A stretch of 64,000 bases of DNA from Candidatus Poribacteria bacterium. GTDB taxonomy: Bacteria > Poribacteria > WGA-4E > PCPOR2b. The notes under the pieces were generated by a model. It had not been told where the DNA came from and did no database searches. It saw only the letters and a list, made by a program, of their open reading frames with translations. Location: the NCBI GenBank assembly GCA_022822005.1, contig JAJECO010000054.1:62001-126000 (forward strand), given 5' to 3'. How positions within the stretch are numbered: position 1 is the stretch's first letter; every line of letters starts with the position of its first letter. The position numbers and the translations under genes are program-made. Positions 27,110 to 36,330 of the stretch are shown one piece after another.

Positions 27110-27262
27110 GTAGTTGAGCCAATAGCCACAACCTGATTTTCTTGTGCAATAGGAAAAGCCCCTTTAGTTATACTTGAGGGCGTAGGACCAAAAATAGCAG
27201 ACACACTACCTTGATGAATCAGTTTATTGAGTGCTCCAACACTGCGCTCTATGGTGCTCCGA
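27110..27262 (-). pseudogene. Fragment of an eighth binding-protein copy
   Basis: Translated on the minus strand, this stretch reads SVGALNKLIHQGSVSAIFGP, then SSITKGAFPIAQENQVVAIGST. It aligns with the GAVxAxNKLIxxxGVxxIxGPxxSxxxxAFPIAQxNxVVAxSxTS segment of the seven paralogues. Homology stops abruptly on both sides, with no signal peptide before it and unrelated sequence after it. The array was therefore once at least eight genes long. Confidence 0.85.
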
Positions 27263-27385
27263 ATCCAACGACGCCTGTTTGGCGCGATGGATAATTGGTT
27301 CCACGAAGGGGGTTGAGCAATGCTTGCTAGTCGTTAGGCGATGTGTTATACTGTTGCTGGAGTGTCGAAAGGGGGCGCGGAAAAA

Positions 27386-28270
27386 ATGTTACATCCCAAC
27401 GTGAACAACAGTGAGGTTGTCGCAAGAACAGCGTTTCAACCGATGAGTTTCATGGACATTTTAGAAGCAGTATTCAGCATCTATCGGAACCATTTCCGCC
27501 TGATTTTGGGCATCTGTGCTGTTTATTTTATTTTTACGTTCGGAGCGAACCTGTTCACAGCTATCTCAACACTTTTTTTTAAGGATTCGGGCTTACAAGG
27601 GTTGACGATTGCGATAGATCTTGGTGTCGTCTGGATTACCATTTTAGTCGCACTGTTCTCCGCGGGTGCGCTCCTGTTCACCGGTGCCCAACTCTATTTA
27701 GGCGAGGAGATCACCGCTAGTACAGCATTCGGGCAGGTCGCACACCGATTTGGGGCATACCTTGGAAGTTTTCTACTCTGGATGCTGGTTGTTGGGCTAT
27801 TAGCACTAACTATCATCGGGATTCCGTTTTCCATCTATTTTGGGACGCGATGGGGTTTCTACGCACAGGCGGCTTTGATTGAGGGGACTTCGGCGACAAA
27901 CGCGCTGAAACGCAGCCGTGAATTGGTCAGAGGAGTGTGGTGGCATGTCTGTGGCATCATGTTGGCAATCTTTCTGCTCGGTTTCATGATTCAAATTGTA
28001 CTTCAGTTCTTTTTATTGTTTGCTTTTGGTTTCACGGAAGTGGTAAGCGGTGCAGGGGGACCACTACAACTGTTTCAACGGATGCTCTCACCCGAACTGA
28101 CGGATTGGGATGGCTTGGCCACTTATGTGATTCACTGTTTCATCAATGATGTTGTCAATAGCTTGGTGCTCCCGTTAACGCCAATCGGGATCACGTTGCT
28201 CTACTTTGACCGACGTATTCGAAAAGAGGGGTTCGGCACTGAGGTATTGGTGACCAGCGAGATGGCATGA
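27386..28270 (+). CDS. Multi-pass membrane protein (GPDPase-membrane-domain / DUF7544-like)
   Basis: This protein of about 294 aa begins FQPMSFMDILEAVFSIYRNHF. That is the standard opening of a widespread multi-pass family related to the membrane domain of glycerophosphodiester phosphodiesterases. At least five hydrophobic segments are visible (around GICAVYFIFTFGANLF, IAIDLGVVWITILVALF, LGSFLLWMLVVGLLALTIIGI, CGIMLAIFLLGFMIQIVL, NSLVLPLTPIGITLLYF). WGFYAQAALIEGTSATNALKRSRELVRG is the conserved cytoplasmic loop. ATG 27386 (AAAGGGGG ten nucleotides upstream) is preferred over ATG 27341. No function is known for stand-alone members. Confidence 0.75.
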   Translation: MLHPNVNNSEVVARTAFQPMSFMDILEAVFSIYRNHFRLILGICAVYFIFTFGANLFTAISTLFFKDSGLQGLTIAIDLGVVWITILVALFSAGALLFTGAQLYLGEEITASTAFGQVAHRFGAYLGSFLLWMLVVGLLALTIIGIPFSIYFGTRWGFYAQAALIEGTSATNALKRSRELVRGVWWHVCGIMLAIFLLGFMIQIVLQFFLLFAFGFTEVVSGAGGPLQLFQRMLSPELTDWDGLATYVIHCFINDVVNSLVLPLTPIGITLLYFDRRIRKEGFGTEVLVTSEMA

Positions 28271-28477
28271 ATCGTTATGGAGTAAATTTAACCCTGAGAA
28301 CGTAGTCTTTCACGCCACTGAGTTTCGTCGCTGCAATTATTTGGCGTGGATGGAATGTTAACAGAATCTAACACTTTTAGCGTTTTTCATAGTTGAAGGT
28401 TCACAGTCAAGACCAGAGATGGTTTCGCAAGTAAGTGCGCTGTAACGTCTAATAACATAAGTAAGGGGAAAGTGACC

Positions 28478-29542
28478 ATGTCTACGCCAAGTTTTAAGTC
28501 AATTGAGCCCTTGACAGCAGACCAAATTGATCAGTTCAAACGTGATGGATTTTTAGTGCTCAAAGCGGTTCTCGACCCGGAGCTCTGCCGCCAAGCGCGT
28601 GACGAAATGTGGGAGGTGATTCAGACGCACCTGCCGCGTATGAAAAGGGATGATCCCTCTACATGGGGACCCATCACTGAGGAGGAGAATGCCAAATTAC
28701 AGCATCGACCTGAAGGCGGGGGCGATCCGTATTTTAGTGGCAACGGACACCGGTTCACAGTCCGCAACGGGGCGTCGGAATTGTTGCTTAACTTGGCACC
28801 TCGTGCACTTTGGCAAGTTGCCGAACAACTTCTTGGGAGAGGGACGGTGGTGTGGCCCGCAGGGCTTGACGAGTCGGGCTATACCACTGGTCCGTGTTTT
28901 ATGTGTGACGACGCTGTAGGCGGGCTGAATTCCCATGTGGGAGACACGATGGGTTGGTCCTCAGGAGGCACCTTCACAACGGAGCCTGCGCTGCAACTGC
29001 CCGAAACCGGACCGGTATGGCTCAATGGACAAGGGACCCGTGGATTATATTGCACCCTGCCGAATAGTCCGTCCCATGCTCCCGAATACCGTGGTGCCCA
29101 CTCTGACGGCGCGTGCTACGGCCGGTGGCGGCTACAGATGTCAGCGTACATTTCGGATGTACCGCCCAACTCCGGTGGATTTATGGTATGGCCCGGGAGT
29201 CATTCTCGGATCTGGCCCGAACAGTGGAAGGCTTTCAAAGAGGGCGAGAAGCATACCGACAAACATTTGTCAGTACGCAAAGCGGGTGGTTATACGGATC
29301 CTGTCATTGGTGAGATTAAGGCGGATACCGAGCCGTTCGATTGCCACGGTCCTGCCGGCACGGTGGTGTTGTGGCACACTAAAATTCTGCACATCGCAGG
29401 ACAGAACGCTTCTAACGATGTTATCCGCCAAGCGACAATTTACGGTTTTAAGAAAACGCCTGAGTCGGTTCCGGACGAACTCGTTGTGGACAATACGGAT
29501 GGCGATATCTGGCGGGATTGGTCCGATGCGGTACGCGCATAA
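28478..29542 (+). CDS. Phytanoyl-CoA dioxygenase (PhyH) family protein
   Basis: This 354-aa PhyH-type Fe(II)/2-oxoglutarate oxygenase is longer than the other two in the window. LTADQIDQFKRDGFLVLKAVLDPELC is the N-terminal helix-strand. RGAHSDGACYGRWRLQ provides the HSD iron motif, GGFMVWPGSHSR the conserved strand, and TVVLWHTKILHIAGQNAS the distal His and the region of the oxoglutarate-binding residue. An insertion of roughly 60 residues before the HSD motif contains CFMCDD. ATG 28478 has AAGGGGA eight nucleotides upstream; a GTG two codons earlier is also in frame. It converges with the BCCT transporter gene. Substrate unknown. Confidence 0.88.
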   Translation: MSTPSFKSIEPLTADQIDQFKRDGFLVLKAVLDPELCRQARDEMWEVIQTHLPRMKRDDPSTWGPITEEENAKLQHRPEGGGDPYFSGNGHRFTVRNGASELLLNLAPRALWQVAEQLLGRGTVVWPAGLDESGYTTGPCFMCDDAVGGLNSHVGDTMGWSSGGTFTTEPALQLPETGPVWLNGQGTRGLYCTLPNSPSHAPEYRGAHSDGACYGRWRLQMSAYISDVPPNSGGFMVWPGSHSRIWPEQWKAFKEGEKHTDKHLSVRKAGGYTDPVIGEIKADTEPFDCHGPAGTVVLWHTKILHIAGQNASNDVIRQATIYGFKKTPESVPDELVVDNTDGDIWRDWSDAVRA

Positions 29543-29647
29543 TCGACGGCATCACGCATCGGACGGCAAGCCTATAGGCAGGATTTCCCGCTCCTAACCA
29601 CTTTTCTTTTGAAAGCTGTCTGCTAACTGAATTGCTGCATGATCTGG

Positions 29648-31204
29648 CTACTGTGATTCACGCGATTCACTACGAAGCCCCATCCAGACGCAGACCGCCA
29701 TTCCCAATAGGACAATAGCAAACGGGAAGCCGGTTGCGAGCGATGCCGCTTGCAACGACTTCAGACCGCCGCCAAGCAGCAGCGCGATGGCAACCAACCC
29801 CTCAAGACTACACCAGAACACGCGTTGAGAGACCGGTGCGTCAATCTTACCGCCGGCTGCGATGATATCGATGATCAGAGAGCCGGAGTCCGATGAGGTA
29901 ACGAAAAAAATGATTGTCAGCAGCATCGCGACGGAGGAAAGTAAGGTTGTCCACGGCAGTTCATCGAACATTTTGAACAACGCGAGTTCCAACTTCCAAG
30001 CTGTAACTTCCTCTGCCACACCGGTATACCCATCAACGGTGTGCTGATGGAGTGCGGTGCCGCCAAATGCGCCAAACCACAGCAAACATAACAGCGTCGG
30101 TAGAAGGAGCACAAAGATCACGAACTGGCGTACTGTACGCCCCTTTGAAATACGGGCGATGAAGGTTCCGATGAACGGTGCCCAAGCTATCCACCATGCC
30201 CAGTAGAACGTGGTCCAGTCATGGAGGAAACTGGTGTCGGTGCGTCCTATCCAGTTGCTGAGTGGCACAATTTTCATGAAATAGTCACCAAGTCCGGCGA
30301 ACATAGTGCGGATAATGTAGAGGGTGGGACCAAGTACGATAACTGCCAACAGCAGCAGAAAGGCGAGAATTACATTGAATTGGCTCAGACGCTTGATCCC
30401 GACATTAATACCGGTCAGCACGGATGTCATCGCGATGCCTGTTATCACTGCAATCAACACCACCATGGTGACGCTATTCGCTGGGATCCCAAACAGATAG
30501 TTAAGGCCCGAGGTAACCTGTTTTACCCCCAAGCCGAGCGAGGTTGCGAGTCCAAACATCCCCGCGAATATGGCAAACGTATCAATGATATGGCCGGGCC
30601 ATCCCCAGACACGATCGCCGAATATGGGATAGAATGCCGAGCGCATGGTGAGGGGAAGTCCCCGGTTGTAGGCGAAAAACGCGAGCCCGAGCCCGACGAC
30701 GCCGTAGACTGCCCACCCTTGTATTCCCCAGTGGAAAACCGTCGCTGCTATTCCTGCGGTAGCGGCCTCCGCCGTTCCGGCGGTAATACCGAGCGGGGGA
30801 CTCTGCAGGTAGTACATCGGCTCCGCCACCCCGAAAAACAGTAAGCCAATGCCAATGCCTGCAGCGAAGAGCATCGCAAGCCAGGTTATATTGGAGTACT
30901 CGGGTTTCGCATCGGCGCCCCCGAGGCGTATCTTGCCGAGCGGTGAGAACGCTATAATCAGACAAAACAGGCAGACAAGATTGACGGTAATCATGAACAA
31001 CCAATCGAGGTTCGTGGTAAGCCAGACGCGGACATCTCCGAAGAGTTTTGTCGCGCCTTCTTGGAAGATGAGTGATCCGACGACAAATATCACAATGGCA
31101 ATACTGGCAATCACGAATACTGGAGTCAGGTAGATGTCTAAACCGAATAACTTCCGGTACTCCTTTTCCTCCGGTAGTTGCGGTTGTTGTCCTTCTTCGC
31201 GCAT
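29648..31204 (-). CDS. BCCT family betaine/carnitine/choline-type transporter
   Basis: This 518-aa transporter has about twelve membrane helices. It carries the BCCT signature FYWAWWIAWAPFIGTFIARISKGRTVR, which includes the Trp-rich segment lining the quaternary-amine site. ITWLAMLFAAGIGIGLLFFGVAEP is the Gly-rich helix 3 motif (G-I-G-I-G). BCCT proteins take up glycine betaine, choline, carnitine, ectoine or DMSP with Na+ or H+. The long C-terminal osmosensing tail of BetP is absent. ATG 31204 is chosen; an in-frame TTG at 31210 is closer to AAGGAG and cannot be excluded. The porin gene lies 60 nt upstream, so the pair may move one solute across both membranes. Confidence 0.92.
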   Translation of the reverse strand: MREEGQQPQLPEEKEYRKLFGLDIYLTPVFVIASIAIVIFVVGSLIFQEGATKLFGDVRVWLTTNLDWLFMITVNLVCLFCLIIAFSPLGKIRLGGADAKPEYSNITWLAMLFAAGIGIGLLFFGVAEPMYYLQSPPLGITAGTAEAATAGIAATVFHWGIQGWAVYGVVGLGLAFFAYNRGLPLTMRSAFYPIFGDRVWGWPGHIIDTFAIFAGMFGLATSLGLGVKQVTSGLNYLFGIPANSVTMVVLIAVITGIAMTSVLTGINVGIKRLSQFNVILAFLLLLAVIVLGPTLYIIRTMFAGLGDYFMKIVPLSNWIGRTDTSFLHDWTTFYWAWWIAWAPFIGTFIARISKGRTVRQFVIFVLLLPTLLCLLWFGAFGGTALHQHTVDGYTGVAEEVTAWKLELALFKMFDELPWTTLLSSVAMLLTIIFFVTSSDSGSLIIDIIAAGGKIDAPVSQRVFWCSLEGLVAIALLLGGGLKSLQAASLATGFPFAIVLLGMAVCVWMGLRSESRESQ

Positions 31205-31264
31205 ATTCAAAATTCTCCTTCTGGTTGGACAGACAGAACGGTCTATCCCTACAAGCGTAGAGGT

Positions 31265-32518
31265 TTAGAAGTAGTAACCGAAGTTAACATTAAACCGCCA
31301 ATTCCATGCGTTATTTCCGTTGGCACCATAGTCACCGGCACCCGTATAGATGTTGGCGTAGGTCTCTTTGTTTCCGTCAGCATCGACGTTCCCGACAAAT
31401 CCGTTGCCGTTGGAAAGTGCCAGATCACTATAGACATACAGGTTACCAAAGAGCGTCCAGCTAGCGCCCAATGTCATCAAGGCACTGCTGTTGAAGTCAT
31501 CCACCGTTTTGAGGATGGTGCTCCACTCAACATAAGGTGTAACGCTGTCAATCCACGAGATTCCTGCCGTGTCTATGCCGCCATAACGCAGCGATAGCGC
31601 GGGTATCAATCCCGTGGATGCTATGGGCCAAGCGAAGTCGTAAGCACCCATTGGAATCAAATCACCTGTGCCCCAAGGCGTATCATCGGTGATATTATAG
31701 GCGTAATAAGAGAATTGTGAAAGGAGCGTGAAGTCCGCGAACGCATTCTTCATGTGCGCGGAAAACGCGTAGTGATTCGCGCCATCATCATCCACATTGG
31801 TTCCTTTTAGCAACCCATATTGAACCGATGCCCCCAGATCTGCAATGTTTTCAAGGGCATAGATTGCGCGCAGGTTCAATTGATGCTGCTCATCAAACCC
31901 GTTTTCACCGGCACCCCATTGGACGTTTCCCTTTGCATCGGCTTTCTCTTCCCACTTGACAATGTCATAGCTGTATCGCGAACTCGCAAGGCTGCTTCCA
32001 TCCGTCTGGGGCTCACTCCCAAGATAGTAGCCTACATCAAGGGTCAGTTTGCCAAGGGTGTCACTCCATGTGATTCCCAGATCCATATCGTCGGCGAGCC
32101 CGACATAAAAATGTTGGTCAAAGAACCAGCTGCTAGAAACACCATAGGGACCGGGTCCGAACGGAGCCCGCACAATGCCTGCCTTGACCGTGCCGAGATC
32201 ACCGAGTTTATACCCCAACCATGCGGTGTGTATCATGCTGTAGGTGTCGTACCATCGGTATTCGATTCTGCTAATGATGTTGTGGTAATCAAGATCGGAG
32301 TTCAGGCGGAAAATCTCAAGGTCAACATCTCCGATCTTTTCGCTTCGGCGGTGCGGATTGTCAGCATCGCCGTAACTACCGTATGCCCAGCCCACCCGCA
32401 GGGCGCCCCCAATTTTAAGCGGACTTTTTTTCTCCTCCGCGAGAGCGGACAATTGTAAGACGAACAACAGCCCCACGATACCGAGGCTGAAGATTCGTTT
32501 GTACCCCCGATTTTTCAT
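31265..32518 (-). CDS. Outer-membrane porin-like beta-barrel protein
   Basis: This 417-aa secreted protein has a signal peptide ending LQLSALA. It has many alternating amphipathic strands, Asp/Gly/Tyr-rich turns and a C-terminal FNVNFGYYF, the aromatic end used for barrel assembly. Segments such as DLEIFRLNSDLDYHNIISRIEYRWY and GTVKAGIVRAPFGPGPYG resemble carbohydrate- or phosphate-selective porins of the OprO/OprP type, but the match is structural in flavour. AAGGGAG lies seven nucleotides before the ATG. Its position 60 nt before the BCCT gene suggests that it supplies the outer-membrane path for that osmolyte. Confidence 0.78.
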   Translation of the reverse strand: MKNRGYKRIFSLGIVGLLFVLQLSALAEEKKSPLKIGGALRVGWAYGSYGDADNPHRRSEKIGDVDLEIFRLNSDLDYHNIISRIEYRWYDTYSMIHTAWLGYKLGDLGTVKAGIVRAPFGPGPYGVSSSWFFDQHFYVGLADDMDLGITWSDTLGKLTLDVGYYLGSEPQTDGSSLASSRYSYDIVKWEEKADAKGNVQWGAGENGFDEQHQLNLRAIYALENIADLGASVQYGLLKGTNVDDDGANHYAFSAHMKNAFADFTLLSQFSYYAYNITDDTPWGTGDLIPMGAYDFAWPIASTGLIPALSLRYGGIDTAGISWIDSVTPYVEWSTILKTVDDFNSSALMTLGASWTLFGNLYVYSDLALSNGNGFVGNVDADGNKETYANIYTGAGDYGANGNNAWNWRFNVNFGYYF

Positions 32519-32962
32519 GCAATATCTCCCTTATTTTTGAGATGCCGGCGAAGAGCTATCCTGCCTTTTTCTCGCTGCTCCGCAAATCTTCGGAGCCATA
32601 TTATCGGTGTGTTCGGGCTTCGTGTGTTTCTGGATACGAATGCACCCACCACCGAAGTTAGTCTTCGGACGAACCGAAATCGAAGAACACTGAGTCTATT
32701 ATAAATCTTATATGGATTAAAATCAACTATAATGACGCAAGCTATTACCGGTCATGGGAAAGTGCCAATTAAAGTACAACAAGCAGGTCGAGTTTATTCG
32801 ATTAGGGAAAATTGGAGCAAAGGGTGGGTGCGATTCTCGCTGGTTAACCAATCAGTTCGCAAGAGTGGAGGTAGGTTGGCGGATTGTTTACGGCTTTTAG
32901 TGGAAGTGAAGGATTCAACATTAATTGGTAGGTGAGAAAAACTGTTTTTATCCATTTGGCTG
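32519..32962. other. Gene-free region
   Basis: This stretch of 444 bp contains no supportable gene. The hairpin CTCCGCAAATCTTCGGAG lies at about 32578-32595 in the leader of the porin gene. A 67-codon plus-strand frame at 32732-32935 has no ribosome site or protein-like composition. Confidence 0.6.
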
Positions 32963-35047
32963 CTATTTACTTGGGTATAACTTAATGCTTTTAGGTACAT
33001 CCCATAGCAGCACTGTGCCATCAACGGAGCCCGAAGCGATTTTTGTTCCATCGGGAGAGAACACCACAGCGCGGACCCAACCGGTATGGCCTGGGAATGA
33101 AGCGATATGTTTTTGCGTTGAGATCTCCCACAATTCAACCCTGTCCTCCCAAGATCCGCAAGCGAGTTTTGTCCCGTCCGGTGAGAATGCAACAGAGAAG
33201 CTGGCAGATCCCAATCCGTCGGTGAGTGTTGTAAAATATTGTCCTGTCCCGACTTCCCACAGCCTGATGTCATCCAACGACGCAGAGGCAAGTTTCATCC
33301 CATCCGGCGAAAACGCAACAGAGAAGACAGGGGCCCTAATGGTTTCATTCTCAATATCAACTGCATGGTCCGTTTGAGGTTTGCTGACAGCTTCCCCTGG
33401 ACGCACAGCGGGTAGGACTTCGACCCCAACTTGAGGACTGTTCACCCCGCCGAGTGTGTAGAGTGTTTTGCCTGTCGGGATCTCCCACAGCCGAATTGAC
33501 GTATCTTCTGATCCTGAAGCGAGTTTTGTTCCATCCGGCGAAAACGCAACAGAGAAAACCGTTTTCTCATGGCCTTGTAGTGTGGCGATATTTTCTCCCG
33601 TCGAAACCTCCCATAGTTTGACGGTTTTATCCTTTGACCCCGAAGCGAGCAGCGTACCGTCTTGCGAGTATGCGACACCGATCACAACGTCCGTGTGCCC
33701 TCGTAGGGCGGTGAGACTTTGTCCTGTTTCTATATCCCACAGTTTAAGCGTGTGCTCGGCATTCCTTGCATCCGCTGAACCTGTAACGAGTTTTGTTCCA
33801 TCCGGTGAGTATGCAAAACAGGTGACAAAGTTTGAAGGTTCCGCAAGTGTAGAAATGTGTTGTCGGGTGCCGATTTCCCACATTTGGATGCCATCCACCA
33901 GCTGGGAAGCGAGTGTCAACCCGTCGGGAGAGAACGCCACAGCATCAACCATCTGTGTATGCCCTTGTAGTGTGGTGAGGTTATTTCCTGTCTCTACATC
34001 CCACAGTTTGACGCCATCCCATGACACAGAGGCAAGTTTCGTCCCGTCCGGTGAAAACGCGACGGAGAAAACATTCGGAAAAAACTCTAGTTCGCCGATG
34101 TCGATATGTCGTCGTGTGTAGATATGCTCTCCTGTTGGTACTTCCAGTAACTTAATGCCTTCCGCCGATCCCACAGCGAGTTTAGTGCTATCCGGTGAGA
34201 ACACAACGCACAACATGGAACTTCCAGGTTCCGGTTTCTCTGTAAATGTGGCAGTATTCCGCCCTGTTTCCACATCCCACAGCTTGATCGTTCCACCATT
34301 TGCTGACCCTGAAACCAATAGCTGCCCATCGGGTGAAAACGCGATAGATGAGATTCGTTTTGTACTTTCACTCAATTTTGTGCGCTGCGTGGCGGCGAGG
34401 GTGTTGATGAGTTGTCCTGTTTCGACATCGTAAAGCTTGATAACACCCGACCGCGTCCGCCCAATGGCACTTATACCTGTTCCCGCTAGTATCTTTCCAT
34501 CAGGCGAGAAGGCGACCTCGAACAATCTGTCATTGTGGAGTATGTCGAGCTGTTGTCTTGTCTCTACATCCCACAATCTACCCGCCCAAGCGAGTTTTGT
34601 GCCGTCTGGTGAGAACGCTACAGAGCCGTTTGGACCTTTTTCCACTTGGAGTGTAGCGATGTTTTTTTCTGTCTTTACCTCCCAGAGTTTGAGGGTTCCG
34701 GGGAAATGGAAACCCGATACCGAAGCGAGCTTTGTTCCATCGGGCGAGAACGCCACTGCGGTGACCGCTTCTTTATGCCCGGTCAGCAGTGCAATTTCAT
34801 CAAACGTTTCTGCATCGTAAAGCCAAACGCCCATGCTGGTCGCCACAGCGAGACGACTCCCATCGGGGGAAAAGGCGATACCTCGATCGTCGTAACTCAC
34901 TCCGCCTTTTCCCAAACGGGCGATCGCACCATCGGGTAGATTTACCCCCGAATAATCTTGGGTTTGGGCGATGGAAACTGTAGTGATCGTGAATAAAGCG
35001 AGGCTGCTCAATAGGATAAATGTAAAACGACATACTTGAGTTTTCAA
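32963..35047 (-). CDS. Secreted WD40-repeat protein with 14 repeats (two predicted propellers)
   Basis: This 694-aa protein has a cleavable signal peptide (ending TTVSIAQ). Fourteen WD40 units follow, each with a variant of VAFSPDGTKLASGS and a following LWDVETG-type strand. Fourteen blades fit two seven-bladed propellers. WD40 proteins are scaffolds for protein contacts; an exported one is unusual and fits a surface or periplasmic role. One linker (LGGVNSPQVGVEVLPAV, near residue 540) interrupts the regular spacing. The start is TTG 35047 with a distant GGAG; no ATG is available before the mature region. It follows the lectin-fusion gene by 7 nt, so the three genes from 37224 to 32963 are likely one operon. 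Confidence 0.88.
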   Translation of the reverse strand: MKTQVCRFTFILLSSLALFTITTVSIAQTQDYSGVNLPDGAIARLGKGGVSYDDRGIAFSPDGSRLAVATSMGVWLYDAETFDEIALLTGHKEAVTAVAFSPDGTKLASVSGFHFPGTLKLWEVKTEKNIATLQVEKGPNGSVAFSPDGTKLAWAGRLWDVETRQQLDILHNDRLFEVAFSPDGKILAGTGISAIGRTRSGVIKLYDVETGQLINTLAATQRTKLSESTKRISSIAFSPDGQLLVSGSANGGTIKLWDVETGRNTATFTEKPEPGSSMLCVVFSPDSTKLAVGSAEGIKLLEVPTGEHIYTRRHIDIGELEFFPNVFSVAFSPDGTKLASVSWDGVKLWDVETGNNLTTLQGHTQMVDAVAFSPDGLTLASQLVDGIQMWEIGTRQHISTLAEPSNFVTCFAYSPDGTKLVTGSADARNAEHTLKLWDIETGQSLTALRGHTDVVIGVAYSQDGTLLASGSKDKTVKLWEVSTGENIATLQGHEKTVFSVAFSPDGTKLASGSEDTSIRLWEIPTGKTLYTLGGVNSPQVGVEVLPAVRPGEAVSKPQTDHAVDIENETIRAPVFSVAFSPDGMKLASASLDDIRLWEVGTGQYFTTLTDGLGSASFSVAFSPDGTKLACGSWEDRVELWEISTQKHIASFPGHTGWVRAVVFSPDGTKIASGSVDGTVLLWDVPKSIKLYPSK

Positions 35048-35054
35048 ATTGGGA

Positions 35055-36275
35055 TTATTTCTCCTTTGTTGGCGTATTGGCGGGCAAATCCTTCATTTCA
35101 ATGATCGCCATTTGGATAAACTTCCATGCCGCACCTTCAATGCTAATGTCGGACCACTCGCCATTCAGGGCGTGCCCCATGAAAACGTGATCCTCCTCGC
35201 CGCTGCCGGTGTCCATCGGTTCATGGAGTGTCCAGTTGGTGTAGGTAACCGGCTCGCCGCTTGTCCAACTCCATTCACCCTCTTCTGCAAAGTCGGTTAA
35301 TCCAATCCAGTAGGGCTGCCATCCAAAGATTTCCACGAGCCATTTCTGTTCTGCTTCGTCATTAACTGCCACCAGATGTGCATCTTCAGCGACCGCTTGG
35401 GTGTTGGCATCGTCCCAACTTGCGCAATGGATGCTTTTGTAGGCGTGTCCATTTGTGGGATTCACCACCCATACTCCCGCACCCACCCATGGCGAGGTTG
35501 ACACTTCTGCGGACGCTTCCACCCGACCATCGGGTGAATCAGGAGAAATTGGTTCACGCTTAAACGTGAAAATCACATCGTCCTTTCTGTCATTCTCCTG
35601 AAGCAGGAACGGCTCCGGGGTTGCCGAAAGTCCCCGGTAGTTCACCGTTACGGTGTAGATCCCCGGCGTCTGCACATATTCCACAAAATAACCTGTATCG
35701 TCCGTCCTTGCGGGGGAACTTGAGCTGCCGCTACCCATCCCGTCAGGAGAACGACGTCGAACCTTGATCTTAACCGAGGCGTTAGCAAGGGGTGTGCCAT
35801 CGGCGAAAATAACTTGACCCCGCATACGCATCCGAGGTTTTGCTATGATTTCAACGTTCTTGATGTGTGTGCCCGGCTTGATAGACAAGGCGATCCCATC
35901 AGAAATTGACGCTCTATCTTGATAGATGGTCACCAGCCCAATTCTGACGGATAGTATCTCATAGTCAGGTGTGTCGTGGGGCAAGACGATCAATTGGACT
36001 GAGACGGGAGCGATGTTTGCAATAGAGAATTGCCCCTCTTCATCAGTTTGTGATTCGAGAAAAGAGAGGTATCCTAGGCGCTGCGCCTCATTGATAGGAT
36101 CAAATGGCTGAAGGGCTATCGGCAGCCCAGCAATCGGATTTCCATCGACACCAACAATACGACCGGATAGAGTGCTCTTGGCTTCTTGAGCGATGCCGTG
36201 TGATAATGTCCCCAATAAGAATACTACAATCGTGGTGAGAGATATCAGGTGAAGTCTGAAACATGAAGGGTTCAT
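35055..36275 (-). CDS. Secreted carboxypeptidase-regulatory-like protein fused to a C-type lectin domain
   Basis: This 406-aa exported protein has its signal peptide ending GTLSHGIA. Two carboxypeptidase-D regulatory-like beta-sandwich modules follow. The first contains TLSGRIVGVDGNPIAGLPI and DEEGQFSIANI; the second contains MRGQVIFADGTPLANASV, SPARTDDTGYFVEY and GIYTVTVNYRGLSA. The last about 125 residues form a C-type lectin-like domain: GHAYKSIHCASWDDANTQA, HLVAVNDEAEQKWLVE, YWIGLTDFAEEGEWSW, and a WND-like end NGEWSDI. Such domains bind glycans, proteins or ice. AAAGGAG precedes the ATG. The N-terminal two thirds are paralogous to the next gene upstream, so this gene is that architecture plus an added lectin. 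A role in attachment to host or polymer surfaces is inference. Confidence 0.88.
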   Translation of the reverse strand: MNPSCFRLHLISLTTIVVFLLGTLSHGIAQEAKSTLSGRIVGVDGNPIAGLPIALQPFDPINEAQRLGYLSFLESQTDEEGQFSIANIAPVSVQLIVLPHDTPDYEILSVRIGLVTIYQDRASISDGIALSIKPGTHIKNVEIIAKPRMRMRGQVIFADGTPLANASVKIKVRRRSPDGMGSGSSSSPARTDDTGYFVEYVQTPGIYTVTVNYRGLSATPEPFLLQENDRKDDVIFTFKREPISPDSPDGRVEASAEVSTSPWVGAGVWVVNPTNGHAYKSIHCASWDDANTQAVAEDAHLVAVNDEAEQKWLVEIFGWQPYWIGLTDFAEEGEWSWTSGEPVTYTNWTLHEPMDTGSGEEDHVFMGHALNGEWSDISIEGAAWKFIQMAIIEMKDLPANTPTKEK

Positions 36276-36330
36276 GGTAAATATCTCCTTTCAGGTGGCT
36301 TGGCTATGAAAGACTCGGTCAAAACTTGGA

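Noticed and set aside
30221-30844. 207-codon plus-strand frame opposite the BCCT transporter
   Set aside because: Its sequence is the mirror of a hydrophobic, well-supported transporter gene; no start signal is present.
33468-34433. Plus-strand frames opposite the WD40 gene with repeated FVPSGENAT patterns
   Set aside because: The repeats are simply the antisense translation of the WD40 repeats.
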